From contig NZ_LADU01000090.1 in NCBI RefSeq assembly GCF_000961795.1, positions 62,001 through 126,000 on the forward strand: a stretch of 64,000 bases of DNA, written 5' to 3'. This DNA is from Hyphomonas sp. BRH_c22 (GTDB lineage Bacteria; Pseudomonadota; Alphaproteobacteria; Caulobacterales; Hyphomonadaceae). Positions 29,746-37,510 of this stretch are shown here, piece by piece (positions within the stretch are counted from its first letter, which is position 1; the number at the start of each line of letters is the position of its first letter). The notes under the pieces were generated by a model. That model saw nothing but the letters and a program-made list of their open reading frames with translations, did no database searches and was not told where the DNA came from. The position numbers and the translations under genes were made by a program.

Positions 29746-30227
29746 GCGTTACATTCCCGGCAGGTGCCACGCACTTCGACGACCGCGCGTGTCATTTTAA
29801 ATCCAGCCGCCGTCGTCTCGGCCTGCAATGCCTCATTGGTTGCGACGGCGTGCAATTCTTCTGCGCCGCCGCATGTGTCACAGATCAGGAAAACGGCTGA
29901 ATGGCTGTGGCTGGTATGGCCGCACGCGACATACGCGTTGAGGCTTTCGATCTTGTGGGCGAGGCCCGACTCCTGGAGGAAATCGAGCGCGCGGTAAACG
30001 GTCGGCGGTTTGGCCGATCCTTCTCCGTCGAGATTCGCCAGCAGGTCATACGCCTTGGCCGGCTCGGCGCTCTCCAGCAGCAGCCGCAATACCTTGCGGC
30101 GGATACGGGTCATCCGCGCGCCCTGGCGCATCACCAGCGCTTCGGCGTCGTTAAGGAACGTCTCCACATCCTGGGGGCTGCAGGGCGTATTGGCGTGAAC
30201 GTGATCTTGGGTATGCGCATTGGCCAT
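29742..30227 (-). CDS. zur: Zur (Fur family zinc-responsive regulator)
   Basis: A 161-residue Fur-superfamily repressor. It has a winged helix with TRIRRKVLRLLLES and PPTVYRALDFLQESGLAHKIES, a metal region CGHTSHSHS, and two CxxC pairs, CDTC and CREC, for structural zinc. The position of the His-rich site and the two CxxC pairs fit Zur rather than Fur or PerR. ATG 30227 is taken rather than 30308, giving a normal-length N-terminus (MANAHTQDHVHAN). No clear Zur box was seen in the upstream gap. Confidence 0.85.
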   Translation of the reverse strand: MANAHTQDHVHANTPCSPQDVETFLNDAEALVMRQGARMTRIRRKVLRLLLESAEPAKAYDLLANLDGEGSAKPPTVYRALDFLQESGLAHKIESLNAYVACGHTSHSHSAVFLICDTCGGAEELHAVATNEALQAETTAAGFKMTRAVVEVRGTCRECNA

Positions 30228-30352
30228 GACGGCAATGTCGTGTGTTTTGCACCGAATGTGAAGGGGCAAGCGGTTAACGCCCGTTTCCGGCCTAGACGGG
30301 TTGCGCAAATCACCCGAGATTCGTTTCTGAGGCGAATCGAGAGGAATAGTAG

Positions 30353-30742
30353 ATGGAATTGTCGGAACGCGGCGGACTGGAACTTTGGCGGCGGGCGGTC
30401 ACCGCTTCCGTGCGTTCGGACGCGCCGGACCTGACGGCGCGCCAGCAGGCCATCCTGATGACCATCGCGCTTGCACCCGGCCCCCACACAGTGCGTGGCC
30501 TGGCAGACCATCTCGACATCGCAAAACCCGCCGTCACGCGCGCCCTGGACACCCTGTCGCGGCTGGATTTCATACGCCGCGTCAAGGATGACAACGACCT
30601 GCGCAATATCTTCATCGAGCGCACACCCGCCGGAATGACCTATCTTCGGGCCTTTGCCGGCCTTGTTCTGGCCGCAGCTTCAGGTGAAAGTGACGAAGAT
30701 CTGGCGCCACGGCGCGGCGGAAAGTCCTCCGCAGCCGCTTAG
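30353..30742 (+). CDS. Small MarR-type winged-helix regulator
   Basis: A 129-residue regulator with the MarR HTH (TVRGLADHLDIAKPAVTRALDTLSRLDFIRRVKDDNDLRNIFI) but very short dimerisation helices. GAGAGGAA precedes the ATG. It is followed 20 nt later by the NlpC/P60 gene on the same strand, so it may autoregulate that two-gene unit. The effector is unknown. Confidence 0.8.
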   Translation: MELSERGGLELWRRAVTASVRSDAPDLTARQQAILMTIALAPGPHTVRGLADHLDIAKPAVTRALDTLSRLDFIRRVKDDNDLRNIFIERTPAGMTYLRAFAGLVLAAASGESDEDLAPRRGGKSSAAA

Positions 30743-30762
30743 GCGCCTTCCTGCCGGGGCCA

Positions 30763-31623
30763 ATGCGCATGCCTGAACTGACTGACAGCCGACTGGCGCG
30801 CCCTGCGGGGCCAGCCAAGCCTTTGCAGGTCATCGTGGCCTCGGCGGCCGTCCGCGAGGCGCCTGATGCTTCAGCGCGGCTGTCCACGCAGGCGCTTCTT
30901 GGCGAGATCATTGACGTATTCGACACGAAGGGCGCCTATTCGCGGATCAGGTGCCGGCGCGACCATTATGTCGGCTGGGTGAGTACTGATTCGCTTTCGC
31001 CTGCGATCACGACGCCTACCCACAAGGTCACGGCGCTTCGAACCTTTGCCTATACCGCTCCGGACCTGAAATCACCCGTGAATGCCATGCTCAGCCTTGG
31101 CGCACAGCTCGCGATCACGGGGCAGGAGGGTGACTATGCCCGCTCTGAACAGGCAGGCTGGGTACACGCGCGCCATCTGGCGCCGCTGGGCGCGCTGGAA
31201 ACCGACGCCGTCGCTGTTGCCGAACGCTACCTTCATGCCCCCTATCTCTGGGGTGGACGCGATAGTCTCGGCCTCGATTGCACGGGCCTGACCCAGCAGG
31301 CGTTCGAATCGGCAGGCGTTCTGCTGCCCCGTGACAGCGACTTGCAGTTCGCCTGGGGAGGCGATGATATTGCCGGCTGGAACGTCTCAGGCACCCTGAA
31401 GCGGGGCGACCTCGTATTCTGGAAAGGCCATGTCGGCGTCATGACCGACGCCCATCACCTCCTGCACGCCAATGCCTGGCACATGGCCGTGGCCCGCGAG
31501 CCCCTGGATCAGGCGATTGCCAGGATCAAAACGCAATACGCCGAGCCCCTAGGGGCCCGGCGCATTGATGTTGAAAAACGTGCAGGGCAGGTGCCCCACT
31601 GGATGGCTGAACCCGTCGCCTAG
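30763..31623 (+). CDS. NlpC/P60 cysteine peptidase with SH3 domains
   Basis: A 286-residue murein-peptide hydrolase. Two bacterial SH3-like domains (about residues 20-75 and 85-140) precede an NlpC/P60 domain with the triad Cys173 (LDCTGL), His223 (GHVGV) and His235 (LLHAN). This layout is that of dipeptidyl-peptidase VI (YkfC type), which cleaves gamma-D-Glu-diamino acid bonds in recycled cell-wall peptides. No signal peptide is seen, consistent with a cytoplasmic recycling role. An ATG 6 nt downstream is an alternative start. Its stop overlaps the convergent cytochrome stop at CTAG. Confidence 0.88.
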   Translation: MRMPELTDSRLARPAGPAKPLQVIVASAAVREAPDASARLSTQALLGEIIDVFDTKGAYSRIRCRRDHYVGWVSTDSLSPAITTPTHKVTALRTFAYTAPDLKSPVNAMLSLGAQLAITGQEGDYARSEQAGWVHARHLAPLGALETDAVAVAERYLHAPYLWGGRDSLGLDCTGLTQQAFESAGVLLPRDSDLQFAWGGDDIAGWNVSGTLKRGDLVFWKGHVGVMTDAHHLLHANAWHMAVAREPLDQAIARIKTQYAEPLGARRIDVEKRAGQVPHWMAEPVA

Positions 31624-32432
31624 TTTTCCGGCGTTTCGGTTGCAGGTGCCTCGGCAGGTACTTCGGCGGGCGCGGCCTCAGCTTCCGGTTCGCCTGCAGG
31701 GGCTTCCGCCGCCTCTTCAGCAGTGGCTTCACCCTCAACAGCTTCCGTTTGCGCTGCATCGGCGGGGGCTTCATCTTCCCCTTCACCTTCGGCGGGAGCA
31801 GCTTCGCCTTCTGCCGCACCGTCCTCATCAGATGCGGCCAGTGGCGCGGGTGCTGCAGGGGCGTTCGGCGAGTTGGCGACCAGATAGGCAATCACGTTGA
31901 CCCGGTCCGGATCGCGGCGCAGGCCAGCGAACGACATCGAGGTGCCGCGGGCATAGGCGGAGGGATTTTCCAGCCAGGCGTTGAGGTTCTCGTAGGACCA
32001 GTCGCCGCTCATGCCGGAAAGGGCCGCCGAATAGGCGAATCCGGCATGGGCTGCCTTGGCCGCACCGACAACGCCGTAAAGGTTCGGGCCTGTGCCATTG
32101 GCGCCGCCCTCGGTGATGGTGTGGCAGGTCGAGCATTGGGCCTTGAACGCGCGCTCGCCTTTCGACGCATCGGCGCTGGCCAGCGCCGCGCCGAGGTCGA
32201 ACACCGCCTCAACGACTTCGCTTCCGCCGCCGCTGCCGGCAACTTCGACGCAATAGGCGTACTTCGCGCACATCTGTTCGCTCATCGAGGTCGCTTCTGC
32301 GTGCTCCTCGCCATGAGGTTCTGCGCCGCTTCCGTGGCTGAACACGATTCCTGAAAGCTGGTGCAGGCCCATCAGGCCCAGCGCGGTGGCTAGCAACGCG
32401 CCGAGGATCTTGTTGACACCGAGTTCTCCCAT
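31620..32432 (-). CDS. Membrane-anchored c-type cytochrome with Ala/Glu-rich tail
   Basis: A 270-residue class I cytochrome c. An uncleaved N-terminal helix (GALLATALGLMGLHQLSGIVF) anchors it to the periplasmic face. The heme site is CSTCH, and the axial methionine is likely in RGTSMSFAGL, as in CycM/c552 electron carriers. After the cytochrome domain, about 70 residues are almost only Ala, Glu, Pro and Gly (for example EGEGEDEAPADAAQTEAVEG). That tail is absent from classical CycM. It may link heme to an oxidase at a distance, which is inference. It is divergent from pheA. Confidence 0.87.
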   Translation of the reverse strand: MGELGVNKILGALLATALGLMGLHQLSGIVFSHGSGAEPHGEEHAEATSMSEQMCAKYAYCVEVAGSGGGSEVVEAVFDLGAALASADASKGERAFKAQCSTCHTITEGGANGTGPNLYGVVGAAKAAHAGFAYSAALSGMSGDWSYENLNAWLENPSAYARGTSMSFAGLRRDPDRVNVIAYLVANSPNAPAAPAPLAASDEDGAAEGEAAPAEGEGEDEAPADAAQTEAVEGEATAEEAAEAPAGEPEAEAAPAEVPAEAPATETPEN

Positions 32433-32588
32433 TGGGGCAATCCTTCGAATCTATCTTGTCATGTGTCTTGGCGCGCGCCTTTTGGCACGCTAACGGAGTA
32501 CAGACAACATAAAGGCTGCGAGGAAGGGACGCTTCTGCTTTCTTCGCGGCGATCCGACGCATGTCGGACCCGCAAAAAAGGACGCCGA

Positions 32589-33425
32589 ATGGCCAATCAC
32601 ATCGCGTATCAGGGTGAACCCGGGGCAAACTCCCATATTGCCTGCAACGAGGCCTATCCGCGCTTGTCGCCGCTTCCTTGCCGCACATTTGAGGATTGCT
32701 TCACGGCTGTCGAGAAGGGCGAGGCCGAACTCGCCATGATTCCGGTCGAGAACACGATCGCCGGCCGGGTCGGTGACATTCATTATCTGCTGCCGACCAC
32801 AAGCCTTCAGATCGTTGGCGAGCACTATTTGCCGATTCGGTTCCAGCTGATGGGCCTGCCGGGCGTTAAACTGGACGAGATCACCCGGGCCCGTTCCCAC
32901 ATCATGGGGCTCGGCCAATGCCGCAAGTTCCTCAAGGCTCACAATATCGAACCTGTGACCGCCGCCGACACGGCAGGCGCTGCGCGTGAAGTGGCTGAAA
33001 GCGGCAACCGGTCGGTCGCGGCGATCGCCCCGCGCCTGGCCGCCAAGGTCTATGGTCTCGACATTCTGGCTGAAGATATCGAGGACGCAGCCCATAATAC
33101 GACCCGGTTCATCATCATGGCGCGCGAGCCCTCTGAAATCGAGGCGGGCGAGGGGCCGACCAAGACCGCCTTCCTGTTCGAAGTGCGCAACATACCTGCC
33201 GCGCTCTACAAGGTCATGGGCGGCTTTGCGACCAATGGCATCAACATGACCAAGCTGGAAAGCTACCAGATAGGCGGCTCATTCACGGCGACCCAGTTCT
33301 ATGCTGAAATCGAAGGACACCCCGACGAACGCCCGGTCCAGATCGCGCTCGAAGAACTGGGCTTCTTTTCCCAGTCGCTAAAGATTCTGGGCGTATTTCC
33401 GGCCAAGCCAACCACCGGCTTCTAG
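32589..33425 (+). CDS. pheA: Prephenate dehydratase
   Basis: A 278-residue monofunctional prephenate dehydratase. It starts with MANHIAYQGEPGANSHIAC, contains the NTIAGRVGD and DTAGAAREVAES segments (usual catalytic TAGA type), and ends in an ACT domain with PAALYKVMGGFATNGINM. The phenylalanine-binding motif, ESRP in many species, reads ESYQ here. It makes phenylpyruvate for phenylalanine synthesis, with feedback control through the ACT domain. AAGGA lies before the ATG. Its stop shares CTAG with the convergent LysR gene. Confidence 0.94.
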   Translation: MANHIAYQGEPGANSHIACNEAYPRLSPLPCRTFEDCFTAVEKGEAELAMIPVENTIAGRVGDIHYLLPTTSLQIVGEHYLPIRFQLMGLPGVKLDEITRARSHIMGLGQCRKFLKAHNIEPVTAADTAGAAREVAESGNRSVAAIAPRLAAKVYGLDILAEDIEDAAHNTTRFIIMAREPSEIEAGEGPTKTAFLFEVRNIPAALYKVMGGFATNGINMTKLESYQIGGSFTATQFYAEIEGHPDERPVQIALEELGFFSQSLKILGVFPAKPTTGF

Positions 33426-34315
33426 CAGGTCTGGGTCTCGAACCGCAGCGCGTCGGCAATATGGTCGGCGAACAGTTTCGCCTTGCCGCGCAGCTTGCCG
33501 GACGTCCACACGCAATGGACCGGGCTCGGCGTAGCGGTCCATTCCGGCATCACGCGCACCAGGCTGCCATCATTCACGCAGTCAGACACAAGCCAGCTCG
33601 CCGCAAGGAACAGGCCGAGGCCGGACTGGGCCGCCTGCAGCAGCAGGTCACCTGACGACGCCTTGAACCGGCCATCAACCTTCACGCTGACGGTCTCGCC
33701 ATCACGGCTCAGCACCCACTCGTTCGTCGCTGTCTGCCGGAACAGGACCGCATCATGCTCAGCCAGGTCCCGGGGATGCTGCGGTGTCCCGCGCGCGGCA
33801 AGGTATTCCGGGGAAGCCCAGAGCGATCGCGGCGACTCGCCCACCTTTTTCGCCATCAGGCTTGAATCAACCAGCGTGCCGATCCTGAAGGCCAGGTCCA
33901 CGCCCTCGCCGACAAGGTCAGTGTAGGTGTCGTCAGTCAGCACATCGACGCGGATATGCGGGTACATTTTCATGAAGCTGGCGATCCGTGGGCCGATCAC
34001 GAGCCGGGCCATCGAGGAAACACAGGAGATCCGCAGCAATCCGACCGGTTCGTGATCGAGCCCCCGCGCCTCGGCTTCCGCATCGTCATATTCTGCGAGA
34101 ATGTCGTGGGCGCGCTTATAGAACCGGTCGCCGGCTTCAGTCAGGCTCAGCGAGCGCGTCGTCCGGAGGAAGAGGGTCGCGTCGAGGCTGGCTTCCAGTT
34201 CCTGGATGCGCCGCGAAACGGTTGGCTGGCCGAGGCCGAGATCGCTCGCCGCCTTGGAAAAACTGCCTGCATCCGCAACGCGAATGAACAGGCGCATGGC
34301 ATCAATACGGTCCAC
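33422..34315 (-). CDS. LysR family transcriptional regulator
   Basis: A 297-residue LysR-type regulator. The N-terminal HTH reads MRLFIRVADAGSFSKAASDLGLGQPTVSRRIQELE, followed by a periplasmic-binding-like effector domain. It belongs by appearance to the CrgA/DntR-like group. It is divergent from an AhpD-like/DoxX-like/YHS operon with a 140-nt gap between, making that operon the likely target. No convincing T-N11-A site could be fixed. Confidence 0.88.
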   Translation of the reverse strand: MDRIDAMRLFIRVADAGSFSKAASDLGLGQPTVSRRIQELEASLDATLFLRTTRSLSLTEAGDRFYKRAHDILAEYDDAEAEARGLDHEPVGLLRISCVSSMARLVIGPRIASFMKMYPHIRVDVLTDDTYTDLVGEGVDLAFRIGTLVDSSLMAKKVGESPRSLWASPEYLAARGTPQHPRDLAEHDAVLFRQTATNEWVLSRDGETVSVKVDGRFKASSGDLLLQAAQSGLGLFLAASWLVSDCVNDGSLVRVMPEWTATPSPVHCVWTSGKLRGKAKLFADHIADALRFETQTC

Positions 34316-34455
34316 CCCAGTGTCTCCTATGCGTATTTCGAATGAAGCATATGGGGACTGTCCGCGTTCTGCGAAGGGGGATTGGGTCTAAATAGCTTCA
34401 CATAAGGACGAAACACCCATCCCGTCCGCTCTCCAGACCGAGAAATGGTGCGATC

Positions 34456-35034
34456 ATGAGCAAGCTGAACATTCACGATGAAGCCTCTGCGCCAGCGGCG
34501 GCGCGTCCCGCGCTGGAAGCGGTCAAGGCCGCAAACGGCATGATCCCCAACATGCTGGGCGTGCTGGCCGAAAACCCGGCCGCCCTGGATGCCTATCTCA
34601 GCCTGTCGCGCATCTTTGACACGGCCGGGTTCACCCCGCTGGAGCGGCAGGTCGTGCTTCTGACGGTGAGTATCGAAAACACCTGCCATTTCTGCGTCGC
34701 GGCGCATTCGGCTGCGTCTGCGGCAGCCGGGCTGGACATGACGGTCATCGAAGCCGTCCGTAACAACCAGCCACTGCCCGATCCGCGTCTGGAAGGCCTG
34801 CGCCTGTTCACCCGCCGCATGGTGCGCCAGCGGGGCTTTGTGTCGGATGCGGACGTCACCGTCTTCCTCAAGGCCGGATGGGACAAGAGCGCCATCCTCG
34901 GCGTCATCCTTGGTGTCGCGCTGAAGACCATCTCCAACTATACCAACCATGTCGCCGAGACACCGCTGAACCCACCCTACAAGCCGTTCGCCTGGGCGCC
35001 GTGTACCCGCGCCTGCGCCGGGGACGGCCGCTGA
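34456..35034 (+). CDS. AhpD-like/carboxymuconolactone decarboxylase family protein
   Basis: A 192-residue all-helical protein with the redox active site ENTCHFCVAAH, that is E-x2-C-x2-C-x3-H as in AhpD. It also has the CMD-family end region LGVALKTISNYTNHV. It should be a thiol-dependent peroxidase partner or disulfide reductase in the cytoplasm. It heads a three-gene unit with a DoxX-like protein and a YHS protein, and lies opposite a LysR gene, a layout seen around oxidative or organic-hydroperoxide stress genes. Confidence 0.87.
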   Translation: MSKLNIHDEASAPAAARPALEAVKAANGMIPNMLGVLAENPAALDAYLSLSRIFDTAGFTPLERQVVLLTVSIENTCHFCVAAHSAASAAAGLDMTVIEAVRNNQPLPDPRLEGLRLFTRRMVRQRGFVSDADVTVFLKAGWDKSAILGVILGVALKTISNYTNHVAETPLNPPYKPFAWAPCTRACAGDGR

Positions 35035-35136
35035 CGCCAACTCACGTAATCGTGGGTGGTGCTCACAGGCGTTTGTTTTGCCGGAGAGGGCCTGTCCATG
35101 AGAAAACAAGGCATCAAAAGGTGAGGGACACTTTCC

Positions 35137-35661
35137 ATGTTTGACAAGATAAAGGCCTACGCGCCGTACGTCTTCAGCCTGATCGCCTCGGCGGTCTTCC
35201 TGGACAGCCTGCGCTACAAGTTCACCAACGCGCCGGAGACGCAGGTCATCTTTGGCCGGCTTGATGCCTGGGCAGGCAGTTTCGGCGCGGGCGGCCTGTT
35301 CGCCCAGAGCGGACTGTTCAGCCAGTACGTCATCGGAACGGCTGAGCTGGTAGCCTCGGCGCTGCTCCTTCTCGGCGTGTTCCCGGCCTTTCGCCGCCTG
35401 CAGACACTCGGCGCGCTGATCGCCGTGGCCGTCATGAGCGGCGCTGTCAGTTTCCACCTTCTCACGCCGCTTGGCATCGATCCGAACAATGATGGTGGCG
35501 GCCTGTTTGCCATGGCTGTCACGGTCTGGACCGGATCGCTCCTGCTGCTCATCGCGCGGCGCAGGACGCTGCTGTCCATTCTTGGCGGACTGCGCGCCGC
35601 CATCCTGCCTGATCCGGCGTCCACAAACCCGATCGCGACAACCCGGATCCACCCCGTCTGA
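35137..35661 (+). CDS. DoxX-like membrane protein
   Basis: A 174-residue protein with four hydrophobic helices; the first includes YVFSLIASAVFLDSLRYKF, with a charged loop after it. General DoxX/DoxD-like features are the helix-one RYKFTN-type loop and the GTAELVASALLLLG helix. DoxX proteins associate with thiol/sulfide oxidation and SodA/SseA complexes in some bacteria. GGTGAGGGA precedes the ATG. It lies between the AhpD-like and YHS genes. Confidence 0.75.
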   Translation: MFDKIKAYAPYVFSLIASAVFLDSLRYKFTNAPETQVIFGRLDAWAGSFGAGGLFAQSGLFSQYVIGTAELVASALLLLGVFPAFRRLQTLGALIAVAVMSGAVSFHLLTPLGIDPNNDGGGLFAMAVTVWTGSLLLLIARRRTLLSILGGLRAAILPDPASTNPIATTRIHPV

Positions 35662-35672
35662 GTTGTTGCCCT

Positions 35673-35742
35673 GTCGCCGGGACCACCCTTCGAGAGCGTC
35701 CCCACCTCACCCCTCGAAGCTTCCCTACCAGGTCCCGGCGAC
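35673..35742. repeat. Nested inverted repeat between the DoxX-like and YHS genes
   Basis: An outer 12-bp perfect stem GTCGCCGGGACC (35673-35684) pairs with GGTCCCGGCGAC (35731-35742). Inside it, CTTCGAG (35688-35694) pairs with CTCGAAG (35713-35719) around an 18-nt loop. The whole can fold into one two-stem hairpin on either strand, ending 28 nt before the YHS start. It could be a palindromic mobile repeat or an mRNA element that sets relative expression of the two genes. No U-tract follows. Confidence 0.65.
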
Positions 35743-35769
35743 TTCCCTTTTCCTTCCAGGAGACAGAAA

Positions 35770-36240
35770 GTGAATACCATCATGAAACCTCGCGCCTTGC
35801 TTCTTGCGGCCCTTCTGGCCGTTTCGCCTGCCATCACGTTTGCACCAGCCGCATCGGCAGAGCCTGCGATCTATACCGGGCGGTTCTCCAGTACGGCACT
35901 GCAAGGATATGATCCTGTTGCCTATTTCGAGAGTGGCTCGCCGGAGAAGGGCGACAAGAATTTCAGCGCCGAATACAAGGGCGCAACCTTCCTGTTCTCA
36001 AGTGCCGCGCACCGTGACGCTTTCCTGGCAGACCCGGACGCTTACGCGCCGCAATATGGCGGCTACTGCGCGTGGGCGATGGCTGACGGCAAGCATGCCA
36101 AAGGCGATGCACGCTACTGGAAGATTGTCGATGGCAAGCTCTACCTGAATTACAATTCCGACATCCAGGATAAATGGAACGCGGACATTCCGGGTTTTAT
36201 ATCCCGGGCCGATACCGAATGGTCTGCGCTTAACCATTAA
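35770..36240 (+). CDS. Exported YHS-domain protein
   Basis: A 156-residue protein with a signal peptide ending in APAASA and then a YHS domain (GYDPVAYFESGSPEKG, FSSAAHRDAFLADPDAYAPQYGGYCA). YHS domains are thought to bind metal, often copper. The GTG at 35770 has AGGAGA at the right distance, whereas the ATG at 35782 does not. It is the last gene of the AhpD-like/DoxX-like unit and is closed by a strong terminator. Its role in the periplasm is unknown. Confidence 0.85.
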   Translation: MNTIMKPRALLLAALLAVSPAITFAPAASAEPAIYTGRFSSTALQGYDPVAYFESGSPEKGDKNFSAEYKGATFLFSSAAHRDAFLADPDAYAPQYGGYCAWAMADGKHAKGDARYWKIVDGKLYLNYNSDIQDKWNADIPGFISRADTEWSALNH

Positions 36241-36277
36241 GGCACATTTCGCCACATATCTGAATCGGTAATTGCCA

Positions 36278-36318
36278 ACGGCCTGCCGCATTCCCGCGGC
36301 GGGCCGTCTGCTTTTTTT
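36278..36318 (+). terminator. Rho-independent terminator after the YHS gene
   Basis: ACGGCC-T-GCCGC pairs with GCGGC-G-GGCCGT around a short loop, followed by CTGC and seven T (36312-36318). It ends the LysR-facing operon. Confidence 0.85.
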
Positions 36319-36469
36319 CGTGAATTCTCAAGACCCGGAAGGGGCACCGTTGCCCGGCCGCAACACATTTCGTCCGTCAGCAAACATGAATCAGAATTCA
36401 CGCAACTTGCCACAATCAATCGCTAGATTCCGGTCTCCCGGAGACGGGATAACAAAAGGAATATCTCCC

Positions 36470-36982
36470 ATGAAACTTGCAATCACCACGGCCATGACTC
36501 TCGCTGCGTTCGCCGCTGCACCTGCCCTTGCTCAGGACACCGGCTTTTACGGCACGATCGGTTACGGCAACTATAGTGCGGATGATGCCGACCTCGGTGC
36601 CGTCCAGCTGCGTGGCGGCTACAACTTCAGCGAATTCCTCGGCGCCGAAATCGAAGGGGCTATCGGCGTTGCCGACGAGTCCACGACGATTGCCGGTGTC
36701 AGTGCGGACGTTGAACTGGAAAGCTCCTACGGCGCCTATGCCGTCGGCCGCATTCCATTTTCCGAAAAGGCAGATGTATTCGGCCGGGTCGGATACGTAA
36801 GCACCGAGATCAAGGCATCGGCGGGCGGCGTGTCCGCTTCGGCCGACGATGACGCTGCGGCCCTTGGCCTGGGTGGCAACTACTACTTCGCCCCTAACCA
36901 GGGAATCCGCGTTGGCTACACCTATCTCGACTATGATGACTCGGTCGATGTGATCGACGTTGCCTACGTCCTGAAATTCTAG
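36470..36982 (+). CDS. Outer-membrane beta-barrel protein (OmpA/OmpW-like small porin)
   Basis: A 170-residue protein with a signal peptide (MKLAITTAMTLAAFAAAPALAQ). The mature part has alternating polar and hydrophobic strands, beginning TGFYGTIGYGNYSADD, and ends in YVLKF, an outer-membrane-insertion type C-terminal aromatic. It is the porin-family beta-barrel of about eight strands common in alphaproteobacteria. AAGGA lies before the ATG. It probably acts as a small outer-membrane structural protein. Confidence 0.85.
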   Translation: MKLAITTAMTLAAFAAAPALAQDTGFYGTIGYGNYSADDADLGAVQLRGGYNFSEFLGAEIEGAIGVADESTTIAGVSADVELESSYGAYAVGRIPFSEKADVFGRVGYVSTEIKASAGGVSASADDDAAALGLGGNYYFAPNQGIRVGYTYLDYDDSVDVIDVAYVLKF

Positions 36983-37103
36983 GTCGGCCAGCAATGGTCC
37001 GGTCGGGCAGGCAGCCCTTCATTTGACTGCCCGGCAGGATGGCCCCCGCGCTCGTCGCGGGCGCGGGGGTTCCATCAAGCAGCTGCAATTCCCTGATTCT
37101 CCA

Positions 37104-37133
37104 TAAAAAAACGGGCGAGACATGCTCGCCCGT
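37104..37133 (-). terminator. Rho-independent terminator of the H1-like gene
   Basis: Perfect 9-bp stem ACGGGCGAG / CTCGCCCGT with loop ACATG. On the minus strand the stem is followed by a run of seven U. It lies 23 nt past the stop of the H1-like gene. The plus strand has a weak CTTTC tail, so it might also serve the porin gene. Confidence 0.85.
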
Positions 37134-37155
37134 CTTTCAAAACTTGTCCGCAGAC

Positions 37156-37407
37156 TTATTTCTTTTTGGCGGCCGGCTTCTTTGCAGCAGGCTTTTTCGC
37201 GGCTGGCTTCGCAGCGGCTTTTTTCACGGCTGGTTTTGCAGCAGCCTTGGCAGCGGGCTTTTTAACGGCCGGCTTCTTGGCAGCTGGTTTCGCAGCGGTC
37301 TTGGTCGCAGTCTTTGTCGCCGGTTTGGCAGCAGCTTTTTTCGCTGCTGGCTTTGCGGCTGGTTTTGCTGCCGGCTTTTTGGCGGCAGGTTTTTTTGCAA
37401 TTGCCAT
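37156..37407 (-). CDS. Histone H1-like Lys/Ala/Pro-rich protein
   Basis: An 83-residue protein made almost wholly of KPAAKK-type repeats (MAIAKKPAAKKPAAKPAAK at the N-terminus), like the eukaryotic H1 C-tail and bacterial AlgP/HctB-like nucleoid proteins. AGGAG precedes the ATG at 37407. It is likely a nonspecific DNA-binding, disordered protein. Repeat copy number may vary between strains. It has a strong terminator and stands alone. Confidence 0.85.
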   Translation of the reverse strand: MAIAKKPAAKKPAAKPAAKPAAKKAAAKPATKTATKTAAKPAAKKPAVKKPAAKAAAKPAVKKAAAKPAAKKPAAKKPAAKKK

Positions 37408-37510
37408 TTCCGATCTCCTGTCAGTGGCATGCCAATAATATTGTGATTCGCGGGAAATCAACTCTTGATTTTCACCTGACGCGCGAGCGGAAAAAACGAT
37501 CCGTATACGA

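Noticed and set aside
34327..35652. 441-residue minus-strand frame opposite the AhpD-like and DoxX-like genes
   Set aside because: No motifs, His/Arg/Asp-rich shadow composition. The plus-strand genes have redox and TM signatures.
37156..37438. Plus-strand Ala/Phe/Gly repeat frame opposite the H1-like gene
   Set aside because: It is the exact antisense of KPAAK repeats and lacks a ribosome site; the minus-strand frame has AGGAG and a terminator.
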